This document shows, one piece after another, positions 1 to 7,144 of a DNA stretch of 64,000 nt (positions are counted from its first letter, which is position 1; each line of letters opens with the position of its first letter). A model generated the notes under the pieces. The model did not search any database, was not told the DNA's origin, and worked only from the letters and a program-made list of their open reading frames with translations. Both the position numbers and the translations under genes were made by a program. The stretch is from Solirubrobacteraceae bacterium (GTDB taxonomy: Bacteria; Actinomycetota; Thermoleophilia; Solirubrobacterales; Solirubrobacteraceae), in NCBI GenBank assembly GCA_023230855.1, contig JALNWQ010000003.1, positions 124,001 through 188,000 on the forward strand, read 5' to 3'.

Positions 1-84
1 AAGAAGCAGTTCGAGGACTCCTCGGCCCAGATCAAGTCGGCGTTCGAGCAGATCCGCACGCAGCTCGACCAGCTCCCCGGCTGA
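1..84 (+). CDS. C-terminal end of a lipoprotein-like protein (5' truncated)
   Basis: Only the last 27 codons are in the window. The visible peptide is charged and helical, with a QIRTQLDQL stretch closely matching the C-terminus of the next gene (QIQTQLDQL). The two are therefore probably tandem paralogues, and this one is probably also a small secreted or lipid-anchored helical protein. No function can be assigned. A strong hairpin follows 8 nt after the stop. Confidence 0.6.
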   Translation, partial: KKQFEDSSAQIKSAFEQIRTQLDQLPG

Positions 85-91
85 CCGGTCG

Positions 92-117
92 CCCCGGTCG
101 CCGCGTGGCGACCGGGG
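92..117 (+). terminator. GC-rich hairpin terminator
   Basis: A perfect 11-bp stem (CCCCGGTCGCC / GGCGACCGGGG) with a 4-nt loop lies 8 nt after the stop of the truncated gene. There is no U-tract, which is usual for hairpin terminators in high-GC actinobacteria. Confidence 0.6.
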
Positions 118-212
118 CCACCCCGCACGGCCCCGCCCTCTACCCTCCGCCCCCGGAGGTCCGCCGGATCGACTCCGTGACGGGCCCCACGAACACCACC
201 GAGGAGAGTTCT

Positions 213-626
213 GTGCCGTCCTTCCGCGCCCTCGCGCTGCCGTTCCTGCTCGTCGCGACCATCGGGCTCACCGCCTGCGGGGACGACGACGATTCGCCCT
301 CGTCGTCGACGTCGGGCACGACCACGTCGACGACGTCGTCCGGGGGATCGGGCGGCAGCACCGACGCCCCCAGCGCCCTCGACGGGATCAGCGACGACGC
401 CAAGGGCGAGGTCGAGAAGATCCAGAAGGACCTGCAGGAGAAGATCACGAAGGTCACGCAGCGCATGCAGAGCGGCGACCTGAAGACCGAGGAGGCCCGC
501 AAGGAGCTGACCTCGATCGTCGAGGACGGCGTCAAGCGCCTGCAGGACGTCGACGGGGTCCCGAAGGAGTTCAAGGACCAGATCCAGACGCAGCTCGACC
601 AGCTGAAGAAGCAGCTGGGCAACTGA
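213..626 (+). CDS. small lipoprotein with charged helical C-terminal domain
   Basis: Predicted 137-aa secreted lipoprotein of unknown function. The GTG at 213 is preferred over an upstream in-frame ATG at 105. It has a GAGGAGAG ribosome-binding site at 201-208, and it puts a hydrophobic signal sequence at the N-terminus ending in the lipobox LTAC. The lipidated Cys is followed by an Asp run, a Ser/Thr/Gly-rich linker, then about 80 residues of Lys/Glu/Gln-rich helix that looks like coiled coil. The C-terminus resembles that of the gene just upstream, implying tandem duplication. It converges on purN with paired hairpins between. Family unknown; exposure on the outer membrane face is inferred. 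Confidence 0.75.
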   Translation: MPSFRALALPFLLVATIGLTACGDDDDSPSSSTSGTTTSTTSSGGSGGSTDAPSALDGISDDAKGEVEKIQKDLQEKITKVTQRMQSGDLKTEEARKELTSIVEDGVKRLQDVDGVPKEFKDQIQTQLDQLKKQLGN

Positions 627-633
627 GCCCACC

Positions 634-684
634 CCGGTCCCGCGGTGCGCGGGACCGGCGCGTCGGGCGGTGCGCCGCCCGACG
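634..684. terminator. two adjacent hairpins between convergent genes
   Basis: Stem 1 (634-644 with 648-658) is a perfect 11-bp CCGGTCCCGCG pair with a 3-nt loop. Stem 2 (661-670 with 675-684) is a perfect 10-bp CGTCGGGCGG pair with a 4-nt loop. They sit between the lipoprotein gene (+) and purN (-), so they can terminate transcription from both sides. Confidence 0.65.
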
Positions 685-695
685 CGGGCGCCGGA

Positions 696-1379
696 TCAGC
701 CGCGGTCGAGCAGCACGCGGCGCGGGGCGTCCGGATCCCGGCGCGCCCCACCGCGGGCGATGATCCGCACCGCCTCCGGGAGCAGACGGTGCTCGAGCGG
801 CCGGATCGCCGCGAGGGCCGCGTCCGCGTCGGGCGTGTCGTCGAGGACCACCGCGTCCTGGAGGAGCACCGGCCCGGTGTCGACCCCGTCGTCGACGAGG
901 TGGACCGTGACGCCGAAGGTCCGCACGCCGTAGGCGACGGCCTGCTCGACGGCGCGGATCCCGGGGAACGCCGGCAGCAGCGACGGGTGGACGTTGACGA
1001 CCCGGTCGGGGAACGCCCGGAGGAACGTCGGCGTGAGGATCGCCATGTAGCCGGCGAGCACGACGAGGTCGACGTCGTGCTCGTGGAGCCACGCCGCGAT
1101 CGCCGCGTCGCGCGCGTCGCGGGTCGGGTGGTCGTCGCGGGGGAACGCGCGCCACGGGACCCCCGACCGATCGGCGCGCTCGAGCGCCGTCGCGCCGGGT
1201 CGATCGCCGCCGACGGCGACGACGCGGGCCAGGTCGCCGTCGGCGGCGTCCGCCGTGAACGTGTCGAGCAGCACCTGGAGGTTGGTCCCGGAGCCGCTGG
1301 CGAGGACCCCCAGCCGCAGGGGGCGCCCGGGGGCCGCGGCGGGCGGGGTCGGTGGCGCTCCGCCCGTCTCGTCGTGCAT
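696..1379 (-). CDS. purN: phosphoribosylglycinamide formyltransferase (PurN)
   Basis: Transfers the formyl group of 10-formyl-THF to GAR in de novo purine synthesis (cytosol). The 227-aa product has the N-terminal Rossmann-type loop with GSGTNLQ (about residues 29-35), the catalytic Asn129/His131 in NVHPSLLPAFPG and the catalytic Asp in VDTGP (about 167). The ATG at 1379 is chosen because a TATCCT -10 lies 8 nt upstream; the in-frame extension upstream is Pro/Arg-rich and unlike the family. The N-terminus still carries about 20 extra Pro/Ala-rich residues. It lies downstream of recQ and purF on the same strand, but its own promoter suggests separate transcription. Confidence 0.93.
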   Translation of the reverse strand: MHDETGGAPPTPPAAAPGRPLRLGVLASGSGTNLQVLLDTFTADAADGDLARVVAVGGDRPGATALERADRSGVPWRAFPRDDHPTRDARDAAIAAWLHEHDVDLVVLAGYMAILTPTFLRAFPDRVVNVHPSLLPAFPGIRAVEQAVAYGVRTFGVTVHLVDDGVDTGPVLLQDAVVLDDTPDADAALAAIRPLEHRLLPEAVRIIARGGARRDPDAPRRVLLDRG

Positions 1380-1387
1380 GGGGGCCG

Positions 1388-1393
1388 AGGATA
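1388..1393 (-). promoter_or_regulatory. -10 element of purN (leaderless)
   Basis: TATCCT on the minus strand, 8 nt before the purN ATG; this predicts an mRNA starting at or next to the start codon. Confidence 0.5.
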
Positions 1394-1413
1394 GGGCAGC
1401 CCCCCGGGGTCGG

Positions 1414-1473
1414 GGCGGGCCACCCGTCACGGCCGGTCACCCGCCGCAGGCGGGCCACCCGTCACGGCCGGTC
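1414..1473. repeat. 25-bp direct repeat pair
   Basis: Two identical 25-bp copies (1414-1438 and 1449-1473), 35 bp apart, lie between purN and recQ. Each contains CCACCCGTCACGGCCGGTC. They are downstream of recQ and upstream of the purN promoter. Function unknown. Confidence 0.6.
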
Positions 1474-1496
1474 GCCGCCGCCCACGTGTCACGCGG

Positions 1497-3371
1497 CTAC
1501 CCGTCGTCGGTCGGCGTGAGCACCGGGTACGGGCCGCCGCTGCTGCGCAGCGCGCCCGCGTCGACGAGCGCGTCGACGCGCTCCAGCACCGTCCGGGCCG
1601 GCACCTCCGCATGGCGGGCGTAGGCGGGCAGGCCGTCGTAGCCGCCGTCGAGCAGCCGACGGGACCGGCCGCCGCGCAGCACCTCGACGATCCGGGTGCG
1701 CCCGACCGGCGGGGCCGCGTCGCGGGCGACCTCGAGGATCGACCGGTCGACGGCGTCCGCCTCGTCGTCGGTCAGGCCACGCCGTCGCGCACCGGCCCGC
1801 CGCGCCGCGTCGCGCGCCCCGGCCGACGCCCGACGGCCCGCGCCGCGCGGATCGGCGCCGGACAGGGACTCGGCGTCCGGCAGCACGAGCGGCACGCACG
1901 CGTCGCAGCACGGCGCCGACAGCGCGTCGGGGTCGATCGTCGCCCGGTCCCCGAAGTGGTCGAGCACCGCCCGCCGCCGGCAGGCGTCGGACTCCACGAA
2001 CCGCCACAGCGCGTGGTACTGGGCCCAGCGTTGCTCCTGGGCCTCGCGGGCGAGCGCGGCCACGTCGGCGCGGACCCGGGCGTCGTAGGCGCCCCGGAGC
2101 CGGCCGCGCACCCGGTCCGGTGGCCCGGGCGCGGGCTGCACCATGCCGACCTGGGTGAGGTGCCCGACGACCGCCCGCACCCGGTCGCCGTCGCCGTCCA
2201 GGCTCCCCACGGCGACGTCGTACCGGCCGTCGACCGTGGCCCGCTGGATCCCGCCGGCGATCCGGTCGAGCGTCGCCTCGTCGGTCTCCGCCCGGTCGAT
2301 GAAGAACCGGTGCAGGCCCTTGTCGCGGCCGTCGGCGAGGAGGATCGCCCGGGCCGGGCCGCCGTCGCGCCCGGCCCGACCGGCCTCCTGGTACCACGCC
2401 TCGATCGACGCCGGCGCGCAGTCGTGGACCACCGTCCGGACGTCCGCCTTGTCGACGCCCATCCCGAACGCGTTGGTGGCGCACACCAGCGGCACCTCGC
2501 CGGCCATGAACCGGCGCTGCGCCGCGTCGCGGGCGTCGCGGTCCAGGCCGGCGTGGTAGGCGAGCGCCTCGACCCCGAGCGCCGGCGCGAGCTCGGCCGC
2601 GAGCCGCTCGGCGTTGTCGCGGGTGCCGGCGTAGACGATCGCCGGCAACGTCGGCGCCCCGCCACCGTCCCGCAACGCCGCGAGCAGCCGGCCGCGTCGC
2701 TCGACCCGTCCGGCGCAGCGTCGCACCGCGAAGGTGAGGTTGGGGCGGTCGAACCCGGTCCGCACCCGCACCGGGTCGTCGAGCCGCAGCCGACGCTCGA
2801 TGTCGGCCGCGACCCTCGGCGTGGCGGTCGCGGTCGCGGCGAGGATCGACGTCGCCCCCAGCCATCGGGCGGCGTCGGCCAGCCGGAAGTAGTCGGGCCG
2901 GAAGTCGTGCCCCCACTGGCTCACGCAGTGCGCCTCGTCGACGACGAACAGCCCGACCCGTGCGCGGCGGATCCGGTCGAGGAACGCCGCCGACCCGAAC
3001 CGCTCCGGCGCGACGTAGAGCAGCCGCAGCCCCCCGGCGACCGCCCGGTCGAGCGTCGCCCGGTTCTCGGACGGGTCCTGCTGGCCGCTGAGCAGGCCTG
3101 CCGGCTCGGCGTCTCCGACACGGCCGTTGAGCTGGTCGACCTGGTCGCGCATGAGCGACACCAGCGGCGACACGACGAGCGTCAGGTCGTCCCGGCAGAG
3201 CGCCGGCAACTGGTACGTCAGCGACTTCCCCGCCCCGGTCGGCATGACGACCAGGGCGTCGCGTCCCTCGTGCGCCGCGCGGGCGGCGTCCTCCTGCCCG
3301 GGACGGAACCCGTCGAACCCGAACGCGTCCCGCAGCGTGGCGCGCAGCCGGTCGCCGACGGCGCCGGTCAC
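1497..3371 (-). CDS. recQ: ATP-dependent DNA helicase RecQ
   Basis: A 3'-5' superfamily 2 helicase used in recombination repair. The 624-aa protein has the RecQ motif 0 region (FRPGQ), Walker A PTGAGKS (residues 44-50), DEAH box (145-148) followed by the RecQ-specific aromatic loop WGHDFRPDY, helicase-C motifs (GMGVDKADVR, QEAGRAGRDG) and a zinc-binding domain with CRRR…CCDAC cysteines. A basic, Ala/Arg-rich C-terminal region of about 120 residues replaces or degrades the usual winged-helix/HRDC part. The ATG overlaps the purF stop as ATGA, so translation is probably coupled to purF. A purine-gene partner for recQ is unusual but the coupling is clear. Confidence 0.93.
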   Translation of the reverse strand: MTGAVGDRLRATLRDAFGFDGFRPGQEDAARAAHEGRDALVVMPTGAGKSLTYQLPALCRDDLTLVVSPLVSLMRDQVDQLNGRVGDAEPAGLLSGQQDPSENRATLDRAVAGGLRLLYVAPERFGSAAFLDRIRRARVGLFVVDEAHCVSQWGHDFRPDYFRLADAARWLGATSILAATATATPRVAADIERRLRLDDPVRVRTGFDRPNLTFAVRRCAGRVERRGRLLAALRDGGGAPTLPAIVYAGTRDNAERLAAELAPALGVEALAYHAGLDRDARDAAQRRFMAGEVPLVCATNAFGMGVDKADVRTVVHDCAPASIEAWYQEAGRAGRDGGPARAILLADGRDKGLHRFFIDRAETDEATLDRIAGGIQRATVDGRYDVAVGSLDGDGDRVRAVVGHLTQVGMVQPAPGPPDRVRGRLRGAYDARVRADVAALAREAQEQRWAQYHALWRFVESDACRRRAVLDHFGDRATIDPDALSAPCCDACVPLVLPDAESLSGADPRGAGRRASAGARDAARRAGARRRGLTDDEADAVDRSILEVARDAAPPVGRTRIVEVLRGGRSRRLLDGGYDGLPAYARHAEVPARTVLERVDALVDAGALRSSGGPYPVLTPTDDG

Positions 3372-4813
3372 GCCTTCGCCATCGGCAGCGCGCCCTCCAG
3401 GGCGAACTTGCCGAGGTGGTCCTCGCTACCGGCGATCGGGTACGCCCCGGTGAAGCACGCGTCGCAGTGCCCGGCCGCGTCGCCGCCGATCGCCTCGTAC
3501 ACCCCGTCGATCGAGAGGTACGCGACCGACTCGCAGCCGATGTGGTCGCGGATCTCGTCGACGGTCCGCCGGTGGGCGACCATCTCCTCGCGGCTCGACA
3601 TGTCGACCCCGTAGTGGCAGGGGTTGCGGATCGGCGGCGCGGTGATCCGGAAGTGGACCTCGCGGGCGCCGGCGTCGCGGAGCATCTTCACGAGCTGGCG
3701 CGTCGTGTTGCCGCGCACGATCGAGTCGTCGACGACGACGAGGCTCTTGCCCTCGATGATCTCCGGCAGCGGGTTGAACTTCAGCCGCAGGCCGTGCTGG
3801 CGCAGCTCGTCGCCGGGCTGGATGAACGTGCGCTGGACGTAGCGGTTCTTCACGAACCCGTCGTCCATCGGGATGCCGCTCGCCCGGCTGAACCCGCGGG
3901 CCGCCGGGATGCCGGAGTCGGGGACCGCCACGACGAGGTCGGCGCCCGGCGCGGGGGCCTCGGCGGCGAGCAGCTCGCCCATCCGCGCGCGGCTGCGCTG
4001 CAGGAGCCGGCCGTTCATCCGCGAGTCGGGGCGGGCGAAGTAGATGTACTCGAAGAGGCACGCGGCGCGGCGCGCTCCGCTGACGACCTGCCGGCTCGTC
4101 ACCCCGCGCTCGTCGAGGACCACCAGCTCGCCGGGCTCGACGTCGCGCTCGTAGCGGGCGCCGATGATGTCCAGCGCGCAGGTCTCCGACGCGACGACCC
4201 ACGCCTGCTCGTCGATCCGGCCGAGGACCATCGGCCGGATCCCCATCGGGTCGCGGAACGCGTACACCCGGTCGCGGTCCATCACGACGGTGGAGTACGC
4301 GCCCTTGAGCCGCGGCATCGCCGCGACGATCGCCTCCTCGAGCGACGGGGCCTCCGACGTCGCCAGGAGCGCCGCCATGATCTCGGAGTCGGTCGTGGCC
4401 CGGAACCGCGCCCCCTGCGCCACGAGCTCGGCGTGCAGGTCGACGGCGTTGACGAGGTTGCCGTTGTGGGCGAGCGCCAGCTCGCGACGGTCGTTGCGGT
4501 GGATCGGCTGGGAGTTCTCCCAGTCGTTGCCGCCGGTCGTCGAGTAGCGCGTGTGACCGATCGCCATGTCGCCGGCGAGCGCCCGCAGGTCGTGCTCGGC
4601 GAACACCTGGCTCACGAGGCCGAGCGCGCGCTGGGTGATGATGTAGCCGCCGAGGTCGGCGGACGCGATGCCCGCGGACTCCTGGCCGCGGTGCTGGAGC
4701 GCGTACAGGCCGTAGTACGCGAACTTCGCCACGTCGCGGCCGGGTGCGTACACGCCGAGCACCCCGCACTCTTCGCGCGGGCCTTCACGGAGGTCGGGCA
4801 TCTCAGCAGCCAT
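3368..4813 (-). CDS. purF: amidophosphoribosyltransferase (PurF)
   Basis: Catalyses the first committed step of purine synthesis: glutamine + PRPP to phosphoribosylamine. The 481-aa protein has an N-terminal Ntn glutaminase domain whose nucleophile Cys16 (EECGVLGVY) must be exposed by removal of a 15-residue propeptide. It also has the glutaminase motifs HTRYST and HNGNLVN, and a C-terminal phosphoribosyltransferase domain with the PRPP loop VVVDDSIVRGNTT. Late cysteines (CHYG, CDAC) fit the Fe-S type of PurF. Starts at 4813 (MAAEMPDL) or 4801 (MPDLREG) are both possible; the upstream in-frame extension is unlikely. First gene of a purF-recQ unit, promoter about 50 nt upstream. Confidence 0.95.
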   Translation of the reverse strand: MAAEMPDLREGPREECGVLGVYAPGRDVAKFAYYGLYALQHRGQESAGIASADLGGYIITQRALGLVSQVFAEHDLRALAGDMAIGHTRYSTTGGNDWENSQPIHRNDRRELALAHNGNLVNAVDLHAELVAQGARFRATTDSEIMAALLATSEAPSLEEAIVAAMPRLKGAYSTVVMDRDRVYAFRDPMGIRPMVLGRIDEQAWVVASETCALDIIGARYERDVEPGELVVLDERGVTSRQVVSGARRAACLFEYIYFARPDSRMNGRLLQRSRARMGELLAAEAPAPGADLVVAVPDSGIPAARGFSRASGIPMDDGFVKNRYVQRTFIQPGDELRQHGLRLKFNPLPEIIEGKSLVVVDDSIVRGNTTRQLVKMLRDAGAREVHFRITAPPIRNPCHYGVDMSSREEMVAHRRTVDEIRDHIGCESVAYLSIDGVYEAIGGDAAGHCDACFTGAYPIAGSEDHLGKFALEGALPMAKA

Positions 4814-4863
4814 GAAGGGACGACGCGGTTCGGGAGGGGAACGGGTGCGCGAAGCCGCCTTCG

Positions 4864-4869
4864 ACGGTA
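4864..4869 (-). promoter_or_regulatory. candidate -10 element of purF-recQ
   Basis: TACCGT on the minus strand, 50 nt upstream of the chosen purF start, leaving a 5' leader of about 40 nt. No PurR-type palindrome or riboswitch fold was recognised in the leader. Confidence 0.35.
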
Positions 4870-4997
4870 GCACCCGCCCGGCCCGACGTCGTTCGCGGCG
4901 GACGCGGAGCCCTCCCCCGCCCGAGCCCGATGCCCGTCGAGCGGGGTCCGCGTCGCCCCGCCGGCCCCGCCGAACGGCGTCCGCTCCGCCCCGGCGC

Positions 4998-5003
4998 TAC
5001 ATT
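4998..5003 (+). promoter_or_regulatory. -10 element of map (leaderless)
   Basis: TACATT lies exactly 7 nt before the ATG at 5011, so the transcript probably begins at the start codon. Confidence 0.55.
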
Positions 5004-5010
5004 CGACGGG

Positions 5011-5880
5011 ATGTCGACCCGCGCCCCGCTCCGCCCCGGACGCCTGTCCCCGCGGCGCAAGGTCCCGCGCGGGATCGACCGTCCCCCCTACGCCCTGCTC
5101 GGCGATCCCGGACCGACCGTCGCGCCGCGCCCACGCACCCCGGGCGAGATCGAGGCGATCCAGCACGCGTCCGACGTCGCCAGCGCCGCGCTCGCCGCGG
5201 CCGCGGCCGCGATCGCCCCCGGCGTCACGACCGACGAGCTCGACGAGATCGCGCACGACGTCATGGTCTCCCACGGCGCGTACCCGTCGACGCTGAACTA
5301 CAACGGCTACCCCAAGTCGACGTGCACGTCGATCAACGAGGTCATCTGCCACGGCATCCCCGACCTCGACACGACGCTCGAGGACGGCGACATCATCTGC
5401 GTCGACGTCACCGCGTACGTCGACGGGATGCACGGCGACCTCAACCAGACGTTCGCCGTCGGCGACGTCGACCAGCGCTCCAAGGACCTCATGGAGGCCA
5501 CCCGCCAGGCGCTCGCCGCCGGCATCGCCGCGGTCCGTCCCGGGGCGCAGGTCCGCGAGGTCGGCCGGGCGATCGAGAAGCAGGTCCGCCGCCGCTACGG
5601 GATCGTCCACCAGTTCGGTGGCCACGGGGTCGGCCCGGCGTTCCACGACGGCCTGCACGTCCCGCACCAGTACGACAAGCGGGCGACGAGCCGGTTCTTC
5701 GTCGGCCAGACGCTGACGATCGAGCCGATGCTCACGCTCGGGTCCCCCGACGCCCGGATCTGGGAGGAGGACCAGTGGACGGCGGTGACGATCGACGGGT
5801 CCCGCTGCGCCCAGGAGGAGCACACGATCCTCGTCACCGAGGACGGCGCGCGGATCCTCACGACGCACGTCCCGCACTGA
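5011..5880 (+). CDS. map: type I methionine aminopeptidase
   Basis: Cotranslational removal of N-terminal Met in the cytosol. The 289-aa pita-bread metalloprotease has the substrate His in HGIPD, metal-binding Asp pair in DVTAYVDGMHGDLNQTF, metal His in GHGVGPAFH, and Glu ligands in IEPML and a late EEHT. A 40-residue basic N-terminal extension with a proline-rich PPYALLG segment precedes the catalytic domain, as in the longer actinobacterial MetAPs. The start at 5011 is chosen from the adjacent -10 and because the upstream in-frame stretch is low-complexity. Divergent from purF. Confidence 0.94.
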   Translation: MSTRAPLRPGRLSPRRKVPRGIDRPPYALLGDPGPTVAPRPRTPGEIEAIQHASDVASAALAAAAAAIAPGVTTDELDEIAHDVMVSHGAYPSTLNYNGYPKSTCTSINEVICHGIPDLDTTLEDGDIICVDVTAYVDGMHGDLNQTFAVGDVDQRSKDLMEATRQALAAGIAAVRPGAQVREVGRAIEKQVRRRYGIVHQFGGHGVGPAFHDGLHVPHQYDKRATSRFFVGQTLTIEPMLTLGSPDARIWEEDQWTAVTIDGSRCAQEEHTILVTEDGARILTTHVPH

Positions 5881-5906
5881 CCGTCGCCGACGCTCCGGCC
5901 GACCGG

Positions 5907-5912
5907 TACCGT
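5907..5912 (+). promoter_or_regulatory. -10 element of the secreted protease gene
   Basis: TACCGT, 8 nt before the ATG at 5921. The spacer GGGAGCGG could also act as a ribosome-binding site if transcription starts further upstream. Confidence 0.45.
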
Positions 5913-5920
5913 GGGAGCGG

Positions 5921-7129
5921 ATGGTCGCCTCCCCCCGCCTGCGACGGACCCTCGCGCTCGCCCTCACCCTCCTGGCCGGCCCGACGCTCGCGCTGCTCGG
6001 CGGCGCCACCGCCCGGGCCGACGACGGGGTCGGCATCGGCCGGTCCGCGGTCGCGCCGCCCGCCGGACAGACGCTCGGCGGCGCACCGGCCGAGGCGACC
6101 GCCGGCCACCGGATCATCGGCGGCTCCGCGAGCTCGACGACCGCGGACTCCCCGTACTCGGTGGCGCTCCAGGTCGAGTTCGGCGCCGACGAGTACGCGT
6201 CGTGCAGCGGCACGATCCTCGACCCGACGCACGTCCTGACCGCCGCCCACTGCGTCCGCGAGGGCGGCGTCGTCGCCGCCCCCGGCAACGTGCTCGTGGC
6301 GGCCGGCATCCCCAACATCAACGACCGGGCGTCGCACGCGGCCGGGCAGATCATCCCGGCGTCGGTCGTGCGCGTGCACCCGAACTACAGCGACGACTCG
6401 TTCGACGCCGACGCCGCGATGCTCACCCTGTCGCGCCCGCTGGCGTTCTCGGCGAACGTCCAGGCGCTGCCGCTCGCCGCGCCCAACCGGGTCCTCGCCG
6501 GGGGGCACAAGGTCCGGGCGACCGGCTTCGGGATCACCGCGACGAACGCCGACGACTTCGGCCAGCTCCGGTCGGTGACGACGTACACCGTGCCGTCCGG
6601 GCTCTGTGGCGTCGACGCGCCCGCGGTGCTGCTGTGCACGTACCGCAGCCGTCACGGGGCGTGCCAGGGCGACAGCGGCGGCACCGGCAGCCTCGACGGC
6701 TCGATCGTCGGGATCACCAACGTGTCGGCCGGCCGGTGCGAGGTCGGCTACAACCTCTTCGCCAACGTCTCGGCGCCCGAGATCCGCACGTTCATCGACG
6801 CCGCCCTCGTCGAGCAGGACGTCACGTCGGCCCAGATCCCGCTGTCGCCGCGCGGCGGCCAGAAGATCAAGCTCAAGGGCACGAAGCGGGTCGGGCGACG
6901 CGTCACCTGCCGGCGCGGGGCGTGGAAGGGCAAGCCGAAGTTCCGGTACATGTTCTTCCGCCTCAAGGGCAAGCGCGAGCGCGACACGAAGTGGCAGCGT
7001 TCGAAGCTCTACCGCATCACGTCCGCCGACCGTGGCTGGAAGATCGGCTGCGCCGTGAAGGCGACGAACGCCGGCGGCACCGGCATCTCGGCGACCCAGA
7101 CCGCCGACACCGTCCGGTCGCGGCGCTGA
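5921..7129 (+). CDS. secreted trypsin-like serine protease with C-terminal Ig-like domain
   Basis: 402-aa exported S1-family endopeptidase. A Sec signal peptide (basic start, Leu/Ala-rich core, cleavage near ATARA-DD) is followed by a propeptide to the activation site RIIGG (65-68). The catalytic triad is His110 (TAAHC), Asp164 (DADAAML) and Ser252 (GDSGG). Residue 246 before the oxyanion loop is Gly, not the trypsin Asp, so primary specificity may differ. From about residue 305 a basic domain with TCRRGAWKG and a Trp/Cys-containing end resembles the Ig-like repeats common on secreted Thermoleophilia proteins; wall attachment or substrate binding is a guess. It ends 15 bp from the convergent glycoside-hydrolase-like gene. 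Confidence 0.88.
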   Translation: MVASPRLRRTLALALTLLAGPTLALLGGATARADDGVGIGRSAVAPPAGQTLGGAPAEATAGHRIIGGSASSTTADSPYSVALQVEFGADEYASCSGTILDPTHVLTAAHCVREGGVVAAPGNVLVAAGIPNINDRASHAAGQIIPASVVRVHPNYSDDSFDADAAMLTLSRPLAFSANVQALPLAAPNRVLAGGHKVRATGFGITATNADDFGQLRSVTTYTVPSGLCGVDAPAVLLCTYRSRHGACQGDSGGTGSLDGSIVGITNVSAGRCEVGYNLFANVSAPEIRTFIDAALVEQDVTSAQIPLSPRGGQKIKLKGTKRVGRRVTCRRGAWKGKPKFRYMFFRLKGKRERDTKWQRSKLYRITSADRGWKIGCAVKATNAGGTGISATQTADTVRSRR

Positions 7130-7144
7130 CCGGGCGGGGTCGCC

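Noticed and set aside
105..212. N-terminal extension of the first lipoprotein from ATG 105
   Set aside because: It would bury the signal peptide, and a good ribosome-binding site stands before GTG 213.
1611..3614. Long plus-strand frame opposite recQ and the end of purF
   Set aside because: Shadow of recQ; no family motif, Arg/Pro/Val-rich, and spans the recQ-purF boundary.
3416..4870. Plus-strand frame opposite purF
   Set aside because: purF on the minus strand has complete catalytic motifs; this is its mirror frame.
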